Positions 1-8,801 of a stretch of DNA of 64,000 nt are shown here, piece by piece. This DNA is from UBA7803 sp963822255. GTDB lineage: Bacteria > Pseudomonadota > Gammaproteobacteria > Pseudomonadales > Azotimanducaceae. Under the pieces are notes generated by a model. The model had not been told where the DNA came from and ran no database searches. It was given only the letters and a program-made list of their open reading frames with translations. The stretch is from positions 558,001-622,000 of the forward strand of contig CAWGGV010000006.1 in the NCBI GenBank assembly GCA_963822255.1, read 5' to 3'. A program made the translations under genes and the position numbers. Within the stretch, counting starts at the first letter, position 1; each line of letters opens with the position of its first letter.

Positions 1-63
1 GCCGCAGCCGGCGAGCACCGTCAGCGCCACCGCCAGCAGCGCGCTAGTGAATGCTTTCCACAT
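1..63 (-). CDS. N-terminus of a lipoprotein, truncated by the window edge
   Basis: On the minus strand an ATG at 63 opens a frame of 21 codons that is still open at base 1. The peptide is a textbook lipoprotein signal: a short basic start (MWKAF), a hydrophobic stretch of Ala, Leu and Val, and the lipobox LAGC with the lipidated Cys at residue 20. It overlaps the 3' end of the upstream TPR lipoprotein gene by 20 bases, so it is most likely translated from the same operon mRNA. A GGAAGTGG stretch lies just upstream of the start. The mature protein is outside the window, so no function can be given. It would be the next envelope component of this operon. Confidence 0.7.
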   Translation of the reverse strand, partial: MWKAFTSALLAVALTVLAGCG

Positions 64-2833
64 AGGCCACTTCCATTTCCGGCTTGTCGAACCGCGCCGG
101 CATCAGCCGCCCCAGCTCGACGAAGCTCTTCTCGATCCAGGTATCCCACAGACCCTGCCAGCTCCGCCGCATGTTGATCTCGTGCAGGCTGATGGCCTTC
201 TCCTCGAACGGATAGGACTGCTCCTCCAGCAACACCTCGTACTGCTCTTTCTCGAGATCCGACAGGCCGCCGGGGCGGTCCGACGCCATGATGGAATCCG
301 CCAGGTCGGTGAACAGGGTGGCGAGCTGGTAGGTGCCGGCGGTAGCGAGCTCGGCCACCTGATAGTCGGCCACCGACTCGTATGCCTTGACCGCCTGCTT
401 CAGCGCCCGCTGCTTGCGCGCGAGGCTCTGCTTCAGCGGCTGGGTCAGCTTGACGGCTTCGAACGCCGCCCGGGCATCGCCGGCGAGCACGTACTGGGCC
501 TGGGCGGCGAGATAGTTGGCCCGCTCGCTGGCGTGGCCGCCCATGGCACGGCGGATGGCGATCTTCTGCTCGAGCCAGTAGCGGCGCCTGTCCGCATTGC
601 CCGTGCGCTGGTAGAGCAGATCCAGGTGATCCACGGCCTCCAGGCACTGATCCGCCGGCTGCGGATAGTCATGGGCGTAGTCGCGGAAGTGGCTGATCGC
701 CGCGTCCACGTCGTCCTGCTGCAGATAGAGCTCGGCCGCCCGGTACAGGGACTGGCGCCGCACCGCCGGGTCGGCATCGTGATCGGCCAACGCCGCGTAC
801 TCGCTGGCGGCCGCGCCCACGTCGCCGGTCTGCTCGTACATGGCCGCGAGCCGCTTGCCGGCGTCGCGGGCCAGCGGGCTGTCGGGGTGAGCGGCGCGGA
901 ACGTCGCCAGAAGATTCGCCGCCCGAGCCATCTGGCCGGCCGTCTCCGCCACAGCCACCGCGTCGAAATGGCCTTTGACCGCCAGTGCTGCAGCGGCGTC
1001 GATGTCCGACAGGCGCATGTAGTGACTGATGGCCAGGTCCGGATCGCCGGCCTTCTCAGCCGCCTGGCCCTGCTCGTATACGGCCGCCAGCAACCGCTCG
1101 GTCAGGGCCGGGCGTTCCTCCTCCGGAACCGGGCCGGCCAGCAGCGAGCGGTAGGCGGCTTCCGCCTCGGGGTAGCGGCCGAGCTCGAAGCGGCCGTGGC
1201 CCTCGATGATCAGCGCCGTCCGCCGCAGCGGCCAGGCGACGTCCGGCCAGCTCGTCAGCACGTCGTCGGCCAGCGCGACCGCCCGCTCGTACTCGCCGAG
1301 CCGGAACAGCCCGTCGGCCGCGTCCGTCTGCACCGCCGCCGCCCGCGAATCGGTGGGAAAGGCGGCGGCGAACTCCATCTGCGCGTCGATCATAGAGCGC
1401 TGGAGAGACTGCCGGTCCGCCGCCGCCGCCCGCTCGAGCAGGGTCTGCAGCCCCAGCACCGCCGCGTAGCCGGCCTCGGCCGCGTGCTCGTAGTCGGGGA
1501 ACTCGTGCACCACCCGCTGATAGGCAATGACCGCCCTGGCCGGCGCGTCGGCTTCCGTGTACACGTCACCCAGCAGGAACAGGTACTCGGCGGTGTGGGG
1601 GTCGCCGGGGAAGGTGTCGAGCAGCTCCTGATACCAGCCGGCCGCGGCCCGGTACTCGCCCCGTTCCCCACTCTTCTGGGCTGCGGCGTGGTGACGCTTG
1701 GCCAGCTCCTCGAGAAAGCCTCTGAGCGGGTCCAGATAGCTCTGACGCACGTCCGGTCCGTGCACGGTCCAGAATTGGCTGTGCACGCCGTAACCGCGCA
1801 CGAACGCTTCCTTCAGCGGCTCCACCTCACTCGGGAAGTCGGCGGCGATCAGCGTATCGATCATGCCTAGATGCGCCGCGGGCGCACGCGCATCGAGAGG
1901 ATTCTCGTCGATGAACCTCTGCCAGGTGGCGACGCTGTCCAGGTAGCGCTCGCGCTTGTGGTAGTCGTCGGCCAGTGCCCGGTAGGTCAGGTACTGCCAT
2001 GCCGGCCGGCCGAGATGGCGCATGCGCACGGCCAGGGTCTCGGGGCCATCCAGATAGCCGAGGGCCAGGGTCACCACCCGCAGGGTGTCGGTGAGCAGCT
2101 CCCGATCGGTGGCGGCCAGCGCGTCGGCGCTGCCGTCCGGCACCAGACTCTCGATCACCGTGAAGAAGCTGTTCAAGGCATCGTCGAGGTCGGAGCGCTT
2201 GAACGACGACCAACCCCGCATGTAGGTGGCGTTCTGCCAGTACGGCGTGTCCCTTCCCTGTTCGGCCACGAAGCCGTAGTCGGCGGCCGCCTCTCCGTAG
2301 CGCTCCCGGGAGAACTCGATCTCGGCACGGCGGAACCGCGCTTCCACCAGGTGGCGGCTGTCGGGGTACTCGGCGATGAGGCGGTCGAGGTAATCGAGGC
2401 TCCGGTCGGTCCGGCCGGCCAGGTCGTGGGCCCGGGCGAGCTGGTAGAGGATCTCGTCCTGGTCCTGGCCGCCGCCCCGGGCGAGCAGGGCCTCGTAGAG
2501 GGCGATGGCGCTCTCGTAGGCGCCCTCCTCGCCAGCGATGTCCTTGTCTTCACCCTCGCTCATGGACAGGTCCGCCAGGCGCTTGCCCACCGCCCGATCC
2601 TCCCGGGCATCGGGAATCTCGCCGTAGATGCGCCGGTAGGCGGCCATCACCTCTTCCCGGGTCGGCGCCGCGATGCTGGGCGCGGGCGCGCTCTGCTCCG
2701 GCAGCTCGTCCAGCAGGTCCGCCACCGTCGGCCCGCGGTCCATCGCGCCGCGATGTCCGAACCAGCCGCAGCCGGCGGCGAGGACGAGCACGGCTACCGC
2801 CGCCGCCAGGCGACCATGGGGAGCGACGGTCAC
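44..2833 (-). CDS. TPR-repeat outer-membrane lipoprotein
   Basis: The product is a 929-residue periplasmic lipoprotein built from tetratricopeptide repeats, probably a scaffold for an envelope complex. The chosen GTG start at 2833 gives a lipoprotein signal with the lipobox LAAGC (Cys22). It also overlaps the stop of the preceding gene as GTGA, which suggests translational coupling. From about residue 90 to 800 there are successive 34-residue-like helical pairs with the TPR pattern of Gly/Ala and Tyr (for example YQLARAHDLAG, YLFLLGDVYTEA and YRAAELYLQQ). The C-terminal 100 residues are mixed and end in a conserved-looking aromatic tail. Similar large TPR lipoproteins occur beside ExbB/ExbD/TonB-type energy-coupling genes in other proteobacteria. 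That context is my inference, because those genes would lie beyond the left edge. The specific role is unknown. Confidence 0.85.
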   Translation of the reverse strand: MTVAPHGRLAAAVAVLVLAAGCGWFGHRGAMDRGPTVADLLDELPEQSAPAPSIAAPTREEVMAAYRRIYGEIPDAREDRAVGKRLADLSMSEGEDKDIAGEEGAYESAIALYEALLARGGGQDQDEILYQLARAHDLAGRTDRSLDYLDRLIAEYPDSRHLVEARFRRAEIEFSRERYGEAAADYGFVAEQGRDTPYWQNATYMRGWSSFKRSDLDDALNSFFTVIESLVPDGSADALAATDRELLTDTLRVVTLALGYLDGPETLAVRMRHLGRPAWQYLTYRALADDYHKRERYLDSVATWQRFIDENPLDARAPAAHLGMIDTLIAADFPSEVEPLKEAFVRGYGVHSQFWTVHGPDVRQSYLDPLRGFLEELAKRHHAAAQKSGERGEYRAAAGWYQELLDTFPGDPHTAEYLFLLGDVYTEADAPARAVIAYQRVVHEFPDYEHAAEAGYAAVLGLQTLLERAAAADRQSLQRSMIDAQMEFAAAFPTDSRAAAVQTDAADGLFRLGEYERAVALADDVLTSWPDVAWPLRRTALIIEGHGRFELGRYPEAEAAYRSLLAGPVPEEERPALTERLLAAVYEQGQAAEKAGDPDLAISHYMRLSDIDAAAALAVKGHFDAVAVAETAGQMARAANLLATFRAAHPDSPLARDAGKRLAAMYEQTGDVGAAASEYAALADHDADPAVRRQSLYRAAELYLQQDDVDAAISHFRDYAHDYPQPADQCLEAVDHLDLLYQRTGNADRRRYWLEQKIAIRRAMGGHASERANYLAAQAQYVLAGDARAAFEAVKLTQPLKQSLARKQRALKQAVKAYESVADYQVAELATAGTYQLATLFTDLADSIMASDRPGGLSDLEKEQYEVLLEEQSYPFEEKAISLHEINMRRSWQGLWDTWIEKSFVELGRLMPARFDKPEMEVAYVESIH

Positions 2834-4698
2834 GAGCCGGGCTCCGCATCGGCCGCCGGGGTCGACGCGAGCTGATCGCTGGCCCGGGCAATGGCGATGC
2901 GCGCCGTCAGCAGGTATTGCCGGGTGCGCGCCATCTCCTGGTCGAGGCCCCGGCGAAGCGCCTGGCCGATCACCTGCCGCCGGCGGTCGAGGGACGCCGC
3001 GACCCGGCGGGTCATGGTGTCGGTCCGGTCCTGCAACGCCAGAAAGTCGGTCTCGACACCCGCGGCGAACCTCGCCTCTGCGGCGGTCAGCCGCTCGATG
3101 CGGGTGTCTGCCTCGGCGAGCAGGCGGCGGGACTCGTCCAGGCGTTTCTCCAGCGCCCGAACCCGCGCCGCCTTGTGATCGGCGATCTGCCAGAAGACGA
3201 CGCCCTCGAGCCGGCGGATCCTGGCCAGGAATGGGCCGCGCTCGGCGGCCGGCAGCCGCTCGTCGGCCCGCGCCGCGAGCGCCGTCAGCTCGTCGATCAG
3301 GTGTCGTTCGTCGTCGCTGGCCAACCGCCGCATCCACTCGGGGTCCGCCCGCGGCGGCTCTGTGGCGAGGGCCGCGAGAATCGCCTGCAGATCCTTCACC
3401 CGCGCCGCCAGCGCGTCGCGGCGGTCCCCCAGAGCCCGGTCGCTCAGCATCGCCTTGGCTTGCGCGCTGCGGCGCCGGCGCTCCGCGGTGACCTCCTGAA
3501 AGGCGGCGATCCGCGGTGGAAGCGCCGACAGCCAGGCCGCCATGCCGCTAAGCTCGCGCCACTCCACCAGCGCCTGGTGCACGTCCTCGCCGGACAGCCA
3601 TTCGGCCCACGTGGACCGGCCGAGAACGTCGCCGAAGCCGGCCAGCGCGCGCTTTCCGTCGTCTTCGTCGGGATCGGCGAAGGCGTGCAGCAGGGCCTGC
3701 ACCCGGGCCGGGTCCCGAACCTGCGTCGCGGCGTCCTCGAGGGCGGCCAGACGCTGCTCGAACACCTGCTCGGCTTGCCGGTAGCGGCCGAGCGCCTGGG
3801 CCGTGGACGACAACTTCTCGAGGCTCATGGGCAGCGCCAGCTCCGCCGTCGCATGGCTCGTGCTCCACTCCGGCTGGGCCAGCACGGTCAGCCACAGGCG
3901 CGCCGCCAGCTCGTCATCGCCCTGCGCGGCGGCCAGCTTGCCGTACGCAGCGAGCGCCATGTCCCGGTAACGTCCTTCGGCCGGCAGACTTCCCAGCAGA
4001 GCCCGGGCATCCACCGGGTCGCCGCCGTCCCGGGCCATGAGCGCGAGGGCCAGCCGGCCGCGCTGCACCAGGTCCCATGCCTGGCGATCGCCGGGCGTCA
4101 AAGCCGCCAGGCGCTCGAACGCGTGCCGCGCCGCTTCGGTATCACCGGCCTGGCGCTGCGCCACGCCCAGGTTGAAGAGGCCATACGCCAGGTAGTCGTC
4201 GGCTTCCGGTAGAGTCCCCAGAGCGGTCTCGGCCGCGGCGAAATCGTGGCGGGCCAGCGCGGCCTCGGCGCTCATGAAGGTAACCTCCGGATGGCGTCGC
4301 TCGCGGCCGCGCCAGTTGCTGCCGAGGTCGATGGTGGCCAGCTGGGTTTCCACCGCGGACCAGTCCCTGCGCCGGTAGTCCTCGCGGGCCAGATGGAAGG
4401 CGAGCCGCATCCGGTCCAGATCGCTTAGCTCCCCCGGGTCGACGCCCTGGAAGGTCGCGGTGGCGAACCGGTACATGCCCTGCTCGAAGGCGAAGCTTCC
4501 CTTGGCCAGCTCGAAGCGCACGGGGTCGTCGCCGGTGCGGCCCTGCTGCTCCGCCACCATCACGTCGACCAGCGCCTGGTCGTAGCGCTGCAGATAGTAG
4601 TCGTACAGGGCAGTGCCGAAGGTGAGCTCGTCGATGCTCCGCGCCCCGGGCGCCGACAGCGCGCAACTGAACAGCAGGTGGCAGAGGAAGGATGTCAT
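2830..4698 (-). CDS. Secreted TPR and coiled-coil protein of unknown function
   Basis: A 622-residue protein starts with a short, signal-peptide-like hydrophobic N-terminus (about residues 1-17). TPR-like helical repeats rich in Ala, Leu and Arg follow from about 25 to 300 (for example LFNLGVAQRQAGDTEAA). A long charged alpha-helical region covers about 380-600, with heptad-like spacing around RALEKRLDESRRLLAEA that suggests coiled coil. It sits between a small secreted protein and the TPR lipoprotein and overlaps the latter by 4 bases, so the three genes form one transcription unit. No catalytic motif is visible. I do not recognise a named family beyond the TPR fold. An envelope scaffold partner of the neighbouring lipoprotein is the best inference. 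Confidence 0.8.
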   Translation of the reverse strand: MTSFLCHLLFSCALSAPGARSIDELTFGTALYDYYLQRYDQALVDVMVAEQQGRTGDDPVRFELAKGSFAFEQGMYRFATATFQGVDPGELSDLDRMRLAFHLAREDYRRRDWSAVETQLATIDLGSNWRGRERRHPEVTFMSAEAALARHDFAAAETALGTLPEADDYLAYGLFNLGVAQRQAGDTEAARHAFERLAALTPGDRQAWDLVQRGRLALALMARDGGDPVDARALLGSLPAEGRYRDMALAAYGKLAAAQGDDELAARLWLTVLAQPEWSTSHATAELALPMSLEKLSSTAQALGRYRQAEQVFEQRLAALEDAATQVRDPARVQALLHAFADPDEDDGKRALAGFGDVLGRSTWAEWLSGEDVHQALVEWRELSGMAAWLSALPPRIAAFQEVTAERRRRSAQAKAMLSDRALGDRRDALAARVKDLQAILAALATEPPRADPEWMRRLASDDERHLIDELTALAARADERLPAAERGPFLARIRRLEGVVFWQIADHKAARVRALEKRLDESRRLLAEADTRIERLTAAEARFAAGVETDFLALQDRTDTMTRRVAASLDRRRQVIGQALRRGLDQEMARTRQYLLTARIAIARASDQLASTPAADAEPGS

Positions 4699-4720
4699 GG
4701 TCCGCCCCCGTCCCGTTCCT

Positions 4721-5275
4721 TCAGTGGCTGACCGCCGCGCTGAACTCCGGCTGGTACTTGCTTTCCGAGTCGCGGATCGCGAGCTCGATGAAAGCGGGCT
4801 CGAACGACTTCTCGAACTCGACGCTGGCGGCGCGCCGATAGTCGCGCTCGCTGGGACCGCGGCCGGTAAAGAAAGCGGTCAGCCGGTGCTTGCCCTGCTG
4901 GACGTCGCCGAGATACAGCCGCTGGACGCCGCCGCGCATGAGCGCGTCCACCTGCCGGTCCGTGTAGAGGTAATGGGTCACGTCCTTGCCGTCGATCTTT
5001 ACGGTGACGGCGTCGAGCTGAAAGAACTCACCGACGTCCATGGAAAGAAACACCGCCACCTGGGAGCTGGCAGGAAACAGCAGATCTTCCTCGAGAATGA
5101 CAAGATCGCGCTTCAGCTCGGTCAGATCTTTCTTGACCGATTCCAGGTCGTCGCCGGTGCCCTGGGCAGATACTGCGGGCGCCGTGGCCGGAGTCGCGTC
5201 CGCGGCTGCCCCGGTGGCGAGAGCCAGCGCGCTCGCGAAGAGGGCGGTCAGCAATGTCCTGTGCACGATCACCAT
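4721..5275 (-). CDS. Small secreted protein, conserved in TPR envelope operons
   Basis: A 184-residue protein with a cleavable signal peptide (hydrophobic Ala/Leu segment about 6-24, likely cut after an Ala-x-Ala near residue 25). A short charged helix at about 42-65 contains DLTELKRDLVILEEDLLFP and is likely a coiled coil. The rest is a predicted beta-rich domain with a Gly-Lys-His turn (LGDVQQGKHRLTAFF) that looks like an immunoglobulin-like sandwich. There are no cysteines and no enzymatic motif. It lies 22 bases upstream of the TPR/coiled-coil gene and 53 bases downstream of the thioredoxin-like gene in the same direction, so co-expression is likely. I recognise the pattern only as a conserved uncharacterised protein, and its function is unknown. 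Confidence 0.75.
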   Translation of the reverse strand: MVIVHRTLLTALFASALALATGAAADATPATAPAVSAQGTGDDLESVKKDLTELKRDLVILEEDLLFPASSQVAVFLSMDVGEFFQLDAVTVKIDGKDVTHYLYTDRQVDALMRGGVQRLYLGDVQQGKHRLTAFFTGRGPSERDYRRAASVEFEKSFEPAFIELAIRDSESKYQPEFSAAVSH

Positions 5276-5328
5276 CAGTCCCTGTCTGCCTCGCGATGCG
5301 CTGCGCGTCCCTGGTAGCCGGGCGCCGC

Positions 5329-5850
5329 CTACTCCCGGATGAGCTCCTTGACGATCTCTACGTACTTCGCCTCGTCGCCGGGCTTGTAGCCCTGGTGGAC
5401 GTAGCGCACCACCCCGTCGCGGTCCACGACCACGGTGCTCGGCATGGCCTGCAGGTGGTACGTCTCGCTCACCTTCTGGCCGGCATCGATCAGCACGGGG
5501 AACGACACCGGAACCTTGCTCAGAAGCTGTCTGGCAGGCGCTTCAGTGCCCTCCACGTTCACTCCGAGGACGGCGAAGCCGGTGTCCTCGTAGCGCTTGT
5601 GCAACTGGTCCAGAACGGGCATCTCCTGACGGCACGGACCGCACCAGCTCGCCCAGAAGTTGATCAGCACCACCTGACCCCGGTACTCGTCGAGCCGCAG
5701 ATTGGCGCCGTCGAGGCTTTTCAAGGTGAAATCCGGCGCGGAGTCCTGAATGGCTACGGCGCCGGCGGATGCGGCCGCAGTCAGCAGCGGCAACGCCGCC
5801 AGGAGCTTCAGGCGCCTGGCGAGCCGGGCAAGAGGGCCGTCGTGAACCAT
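5329..5850 (-). CDS. TlpA/ResA-like thioredoxin-fold protein
   Basis: A 173-residue membrane-anchored or periplasmic thiol-disulfide oxidoreductase of the TlpA/ResA/AhpC-TSA group. The start at 5850 is chosen over a longer frame because a strong Shine-Dalgarno (GGAGGAAGAGG) lies directly before it and a hydrophobic export segment follows (residues about 14-33). The redox motif WCGPC is at residues 69-73, preceded by FTLKSLDG and INFWAS. The cis-Pro loop MPSTVVVDRDG is present near residue 138. These are the hallmarks of reductants that keep periplasmic cysteines reduced. Its position at the head of the TPR envelope operon suggests it may serve that system, although its partners there show few cysteines. 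Confidence 0.9.
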   Translation of the reverse strand: MVHDGPLARLARRLKLLAALPLLTAAASAGAVAIQDSAPDFTLKSLDGANLRLDEYRGQVVLINFWASWCGPCRQEMPVLDQLHKRYEDTGFAVLGVNVEGTEAPARQLLSKVPVSFPVLIDAGQKVSETYHLQAMPSTVVVDRDGVVRYVHQGYKPGDEAKYVEIVKELIRE

Positions 5851-6323
5851 TCCTCTTCCTCCATCTGCAGCGAAAAGGCCGTCGAAAGACCGGGCGCCCG
5901 GCATACTCCACCGGCGCGCGCCCGGGTCTTTCGAACTGCCGGCGCTGGATGCGCAATGGCCAGTCCCTCGGCCGATCCATGGCCGCGTCCCTGCAGCCGA
6001 AGTCCCGACGCCGCTTCCCTGCGGCCATCAGCCAGGCGTTCGAAATCCGCTCGCTGCCTCCGTCCATGGGGAGCCAGGTGCCGGACCCGCCGACTACAGG
6101 GCACCCGGTGCTGCTGGGTGCCGACAGCGGGTGCCGGCGGAACCGTTGCAGGCGGTTCGAGCCGTCCTGGATCTGTCGCCGGCCGCATCCTTACGGCCTG
6201 GTGGAAAGAGACGTTACTGGAGCCGCGCCGCGGCGGATGTGGCGAGGGTCACGTTTCCACCACGGCCACCGGCGTGGGCCGGCGCGTCAGGGCCGCTTTG
6301 AGACGTAGGTCAAGCGACGGCCG
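5851..6323. other. 473-base intergenic stretch with no recognisable gene
   Basis: Between the tlpA-like start and the apbE stop there is no frame with a plausible start, ribosome site and protein-like composition on either strand. The frames that are open are Arg/Pro-rich GC artefacts. It must contain the promoter of the minus-strand envelope operon, but I see no convincing -35/-10 pair. There is no strong intrinsic terminator for apbE. Confidence 0.5.
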
Positions 6324-7322
6324 TCAGCGGGCATCCGCCGCCGATGGCGCCATGGGGGCGAGATCGCGCGAGTAGCGCATACGCCCTTCGGCATCGACGA
6401 TGATGGCGTCCACGCCGGGAAGCCGGTCGATGAGCGCGAGCCCTTTCTCGGGCCCCAGCACGAACACGCTGGTGGACAAGGCGTCGGTGAAGGTGGTGTC
6501 CGGGCCGAGGATGGTCACGCTCCACGCGCCTTTGGCGGAACGGCCGGTGGCCGGATCGAGAATATGGTGGTAGCGCACGCCGTCTTCCACGAAGAAGCGC
6601 TCGTAATCCCCGGAGGTGGACACCGCCGTGTCCATGAGCGGCAGCACGGCGGTGACGCCCTTGGCGTTCCGCGGGTCGCGGATGCCCACCGTCCAGGGCT
6701 CACCGCGGCGGTCGCCAAGGATGTAGGAATCGCCGCCGGCAGACACGCTGGCCTGAGTCACCCCGGCCCGGCGCAGGATATCGATGCAGCGATCCACGGC
6801 GAAGCCCTTGGCGATTCCGCCGAGATCCACGTACACGCCGGGATGGGCGTAGCGCACCCGGCGCCCGTCCGGATCCAGCTCCACGTAGCGATAGTCGATG
6901 TCCTTCAGGGCCTTCTCGATCTGGGCGTCGCCCGGGTGCACGCCTTTGCGGTAGTCGTAGTAGCGGCCGACGGACGCATACGTGACGTCGAACGCGCCGC
7001 CGGTGAGCTCCGACATTCTGCGGCTGCGCTCGAGCAGGTCGAGCAGCTCCGGCGACACCTGCACCCAGCCCTTCGCCGCCTTCCGGTTCAGCCGCGACAG
7101 ATCGCTGGTGTCGATGTACGGGCTGTAGGTCTGATCGATGCGTTCCATCTCGGCCATGACGGCGCCGAGCAGGCGCTCGCCAGCGGCGGCGTCGTCGGAC
7201 CACAGCTCCGCGTGCACCCGGGTGCCCATGATGGCCTGGGTGTCCTGGTACCACTCCGCCCGGACCGGGGCCGCGGCAAATGCGAGGAGAGTGCAGAGGG
7301 TGAGCACGGTGGGAATACGCAT
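6324..7322 (-). CDS. apbE: FAD:protein FMN transferase ApbE
   Basis: A 332-residue periplasmic enzyme of the ApbE family, which transfers FMN from FAD to a Thr of target flavoproteins such as NqrB/NqrC or RnfG. A signal peptide (residues 1-22, ending VRA) is followed by the family N-terminus with AIMGTRVHAELW. The core motifs are all visible: LSRLNR, GGAFDVT, DLGGIAKGFAVD (FAD and Mg binding), the SAGGDSY strand, HHILDPATG, and the C-terminal TDALSTSVFVLG with the metal-binding Asp/Thr. Length matches the family. It is read in the same direction as the thioredoxin-like gene but separated by more than 470 bases, so it is probably a separate unit. No flavinylated target gene is visible in the window. 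Confidence 0.95.
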   Translation of the reverse strand: MRIPTVLTLCTLLAFAAAPVRAEWYQDTQAIMGTRVHAELWSDDAAAGERLLGAVMAEMERIDQTYSPYIDTSDLSRLNRKAAKGWVQVSPELLDLLERSRRMSELTGGAFDVTYASVGRYYDYRKGVHPGDAQIEKALKDIDYRYVELDPDGRRVRYAHPGVYVDLGGIAKGFAVDRCIDILRRAGVTQASVSAGGDSYILGDRRGEPWTVGIRDPRNAKGVTAVLPLMDTAVSTSGDYERFFVEDGVRYHHILDPATGRSAKGAWSVTILGPDTTFTDALSTSVFVLGPEKGLALIDRLPGVDAIIVDAEGRMRYSRDLAPMAPSAADAR

Positions 7323-7330
7323 ATCCCCAT

Positions 7331-7545
7331 TGTAGGAGCCATCAGCGCTACGTGGTCGCGCCGCAGTCGGGTCGGGAGAGCCCCGGATCGCGGCCGGGAG
7401 GCCGCTCCCACAGGTTCAGCCGCCGCTCCCACAGGTTCAGCCGCGCCGTAGTCGCGTCAGGACGGCCCGGATCGCGGCCGGGAGGCCGCTCCCACAGGCT
7501 CAGCGGGCGCTCCCACAGGTTCAGCCGCCGCTCCCACAAGCTCTG
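7331..7545. repeat. Cluster of dispersed palindromic elements and 21-base tandem units
   Basis: Two near-identical copies of a GC-rich palindromic element (7383-7413 and 7466-7498) share the core GCGGCCGGGAGGCCGCTCCC. Each is followed by shorter units CCGCTCCCACAGGTTCAG that recur with a 21-base period (7402, 7423, and again near 7507 and 7528). The outer arms GTGGGAGC can pair with GCTCCCAC. Related copies occur near 29.8, 44.9 and 46.5 kb. The cluster runs into the 3' end of the serine hydrolase gene. Similar dispersed repeats of unknown function are common in Xanthomonadales and Pseudomonadales genomes. Confidence 0.8.
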
Positions 7546-8695
7546 CGGCGAGGCTCGAGATGGCCACGCCGCGGCGTCCCTGGCGGATGGGATTGCGGTC
7601 GTGACCGCTGGTGACGTAGCCGAGAGACAGTCCGGTGGCCGGATCGGCCCAGGCGAGTTGTCCGCCGGCGCCGTTGTGGCCGAACGTTCCGGGGGAGTTG
7701 CTGTGGCCGAACCCGCGGTAGGTCCGCTCCTGGTCGCCGGCGACGATGATGCCGAGGGCCCGATTCGCCAGCTTGTGGTAGAGCGGATCGGTGAGGCTGC
7801 CGCTGCGCACCTCCCGGGCGCTGGCGAGCATGGGCGCCGACCACACTTCCGGCCCGCTGAGCCGACCGTGGAGCAGGCCCTGATAGAACAGCGCCAGCGC
7901 CGCCGCACTCATGATGCCGCCGCCGCCCGGCACGCCCACGGCACGAACTTCCGGCCGGTTGAACCGCAGAATCGCCTCCTCGGTGACCTCGGTTTCCGGC
8001 GGCTCGGGCACCCCCATCCTGGCGTAGTCGTCGGAGGTGAGGGGATCCCCCGCGTAGACGCAGGGCACCACCCGATTGTTCTCGGACTCCGGCAGGCCCA
8101 GGTAAAAATCAGCGAGGCCCAGCGGCTCGATCACCCGCTCGCCGACGAAATCACGGAAATCCCGGCCGCTGCGACGCTCGATGAGCTCGGCGATCACCCA
8201 CATGGATGAGGTGGGGTGGTATTCGAACCGGCTGCCCGGCGGCCAGTTCAGACGCCACTGGGCGAAGCGCGCCAGTCGCTTGTCCCGGTCCACCCAGTCG
8301 AGCGGCCGGAACGGCGCGTGGGGAAAGCCCGCGGTGTGGGTGAACAGCTGCCCGACCAGCACCGCGTCCTTGCCGTTGCTGGCGAACTCCGGAACGATGT
8401 CGGCCACCCGCTCCTGCTCGTCCAGCTTCCCCTCCTGGATCAGCACCCATGCTGCGGCGCAGGTCACCGCCTTGGTGGCGGAGAACACGCAGAACAGGCT
8501 GTCCGATCCGGCATCTCCAAAGGTCTCGAACAGCGCCAGCCGGCCCTCCCGTGCCACCGCCACCTGTACCGCCGGCAGCAGCCCGTCGTCGACTTCCCGG
8601 CGAACGCGGGCCAGCAGCTTTTCCACTCGCCCGCCGTCGAGGCCGGCCGCTTCTGCGTTGGCTATTTTGTCATGCGGCGTCGCTCCGCTGCCCAT
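7457..8695 (-). CDS. Beta-lactamase-fold serine hydrolase with repeat-derived tail
   Basis: A 412-residue cytoplasmic member of the class C beta-lactamase/EstB esterase superfamily. The nucleophile motif SATK is at residues 72-75. A tyrosine motif (YHPTS) takes the place of YxN, and FGHNGAGGQL takes the place of the third (H/K-x-G) motif. There is no signal peptide, so a role as esterase or peptidase on small molecules is more likely than antibiotic resistance. The natural end of the fold seems to be AISSLAAEL. The last 25 or so residues (EPVGAPAEPVGAASRP) are translated from the inserted palindromic repeat, which also supplies the stop codon. It is transcribed divergently from the cysteine synthase gene. 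Confidence 0.85.
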   Translation of the reverse strand: MGSGATPHDKIANAEAAGLDGGRVEKLLARVRREVDDGLLPAVQVAVAREGRLALFETFGDAGSDSLFCVFSATKAVTCAAAWVLIQEGKLDEQERVADIVPEFASNGKDAVLVGQLFTHTAGFPHAPFRPLDWVDRDKRLARFAQWRLNWPPGSRFEYHPTSSMWVIAELIERRSGRDFRDFVGERVIEPLGLADFYLGLPESENNRVVPCVYAGDPLTSDDYARMGVPEPPETEVTEEAILRFNRPEVRAVGVPGGGGIMSAAALALFYQGLLHGRLSGPEVWSAPMLASAREVRSGSLTDPLYHKLANRALGIIVAGDQERTYRGFGHSNSPGTFGHNGAGGQLAWADPATGLSLGYVTSGHDRNPIRQGRRGVAISSLAAELVGAAAEPVGAPAEPVGAASRPRSGPS

Positions 8696-8801
8696 GATTG
8701 TTCCCCGCCGTTATATGGATAGAACGGGATGATTGCAGAGAGTGCGTTGGTCCGGCAATCGCGGACCGCTAGAATCCTGGCTCTGGCCGCTGGAGATCCA
8801 C

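Noticed and set aside
47..1870. A 607-codon plus-strand reading frame opposite the TPR lipoprotein gene
   Set aside because: It is an antisense artefact of high GC: Arg/Gly/Leu-rich, no domain, and opposite a gene with a clear signal peptide and TPR repeats. The same holds for long frames at 12468-14237 (+), 22843-24516 (-), 30995-32869 (-), 38261-40105 (+), 46056-49208 (+) and 58189-60438 (+).
7457..8695. Antibiotic-resistance beta-lactamase
   Set aside because: No signal peptide, and motifs fit EstB-type esterases. The same applies to the protein at 15946-17130.
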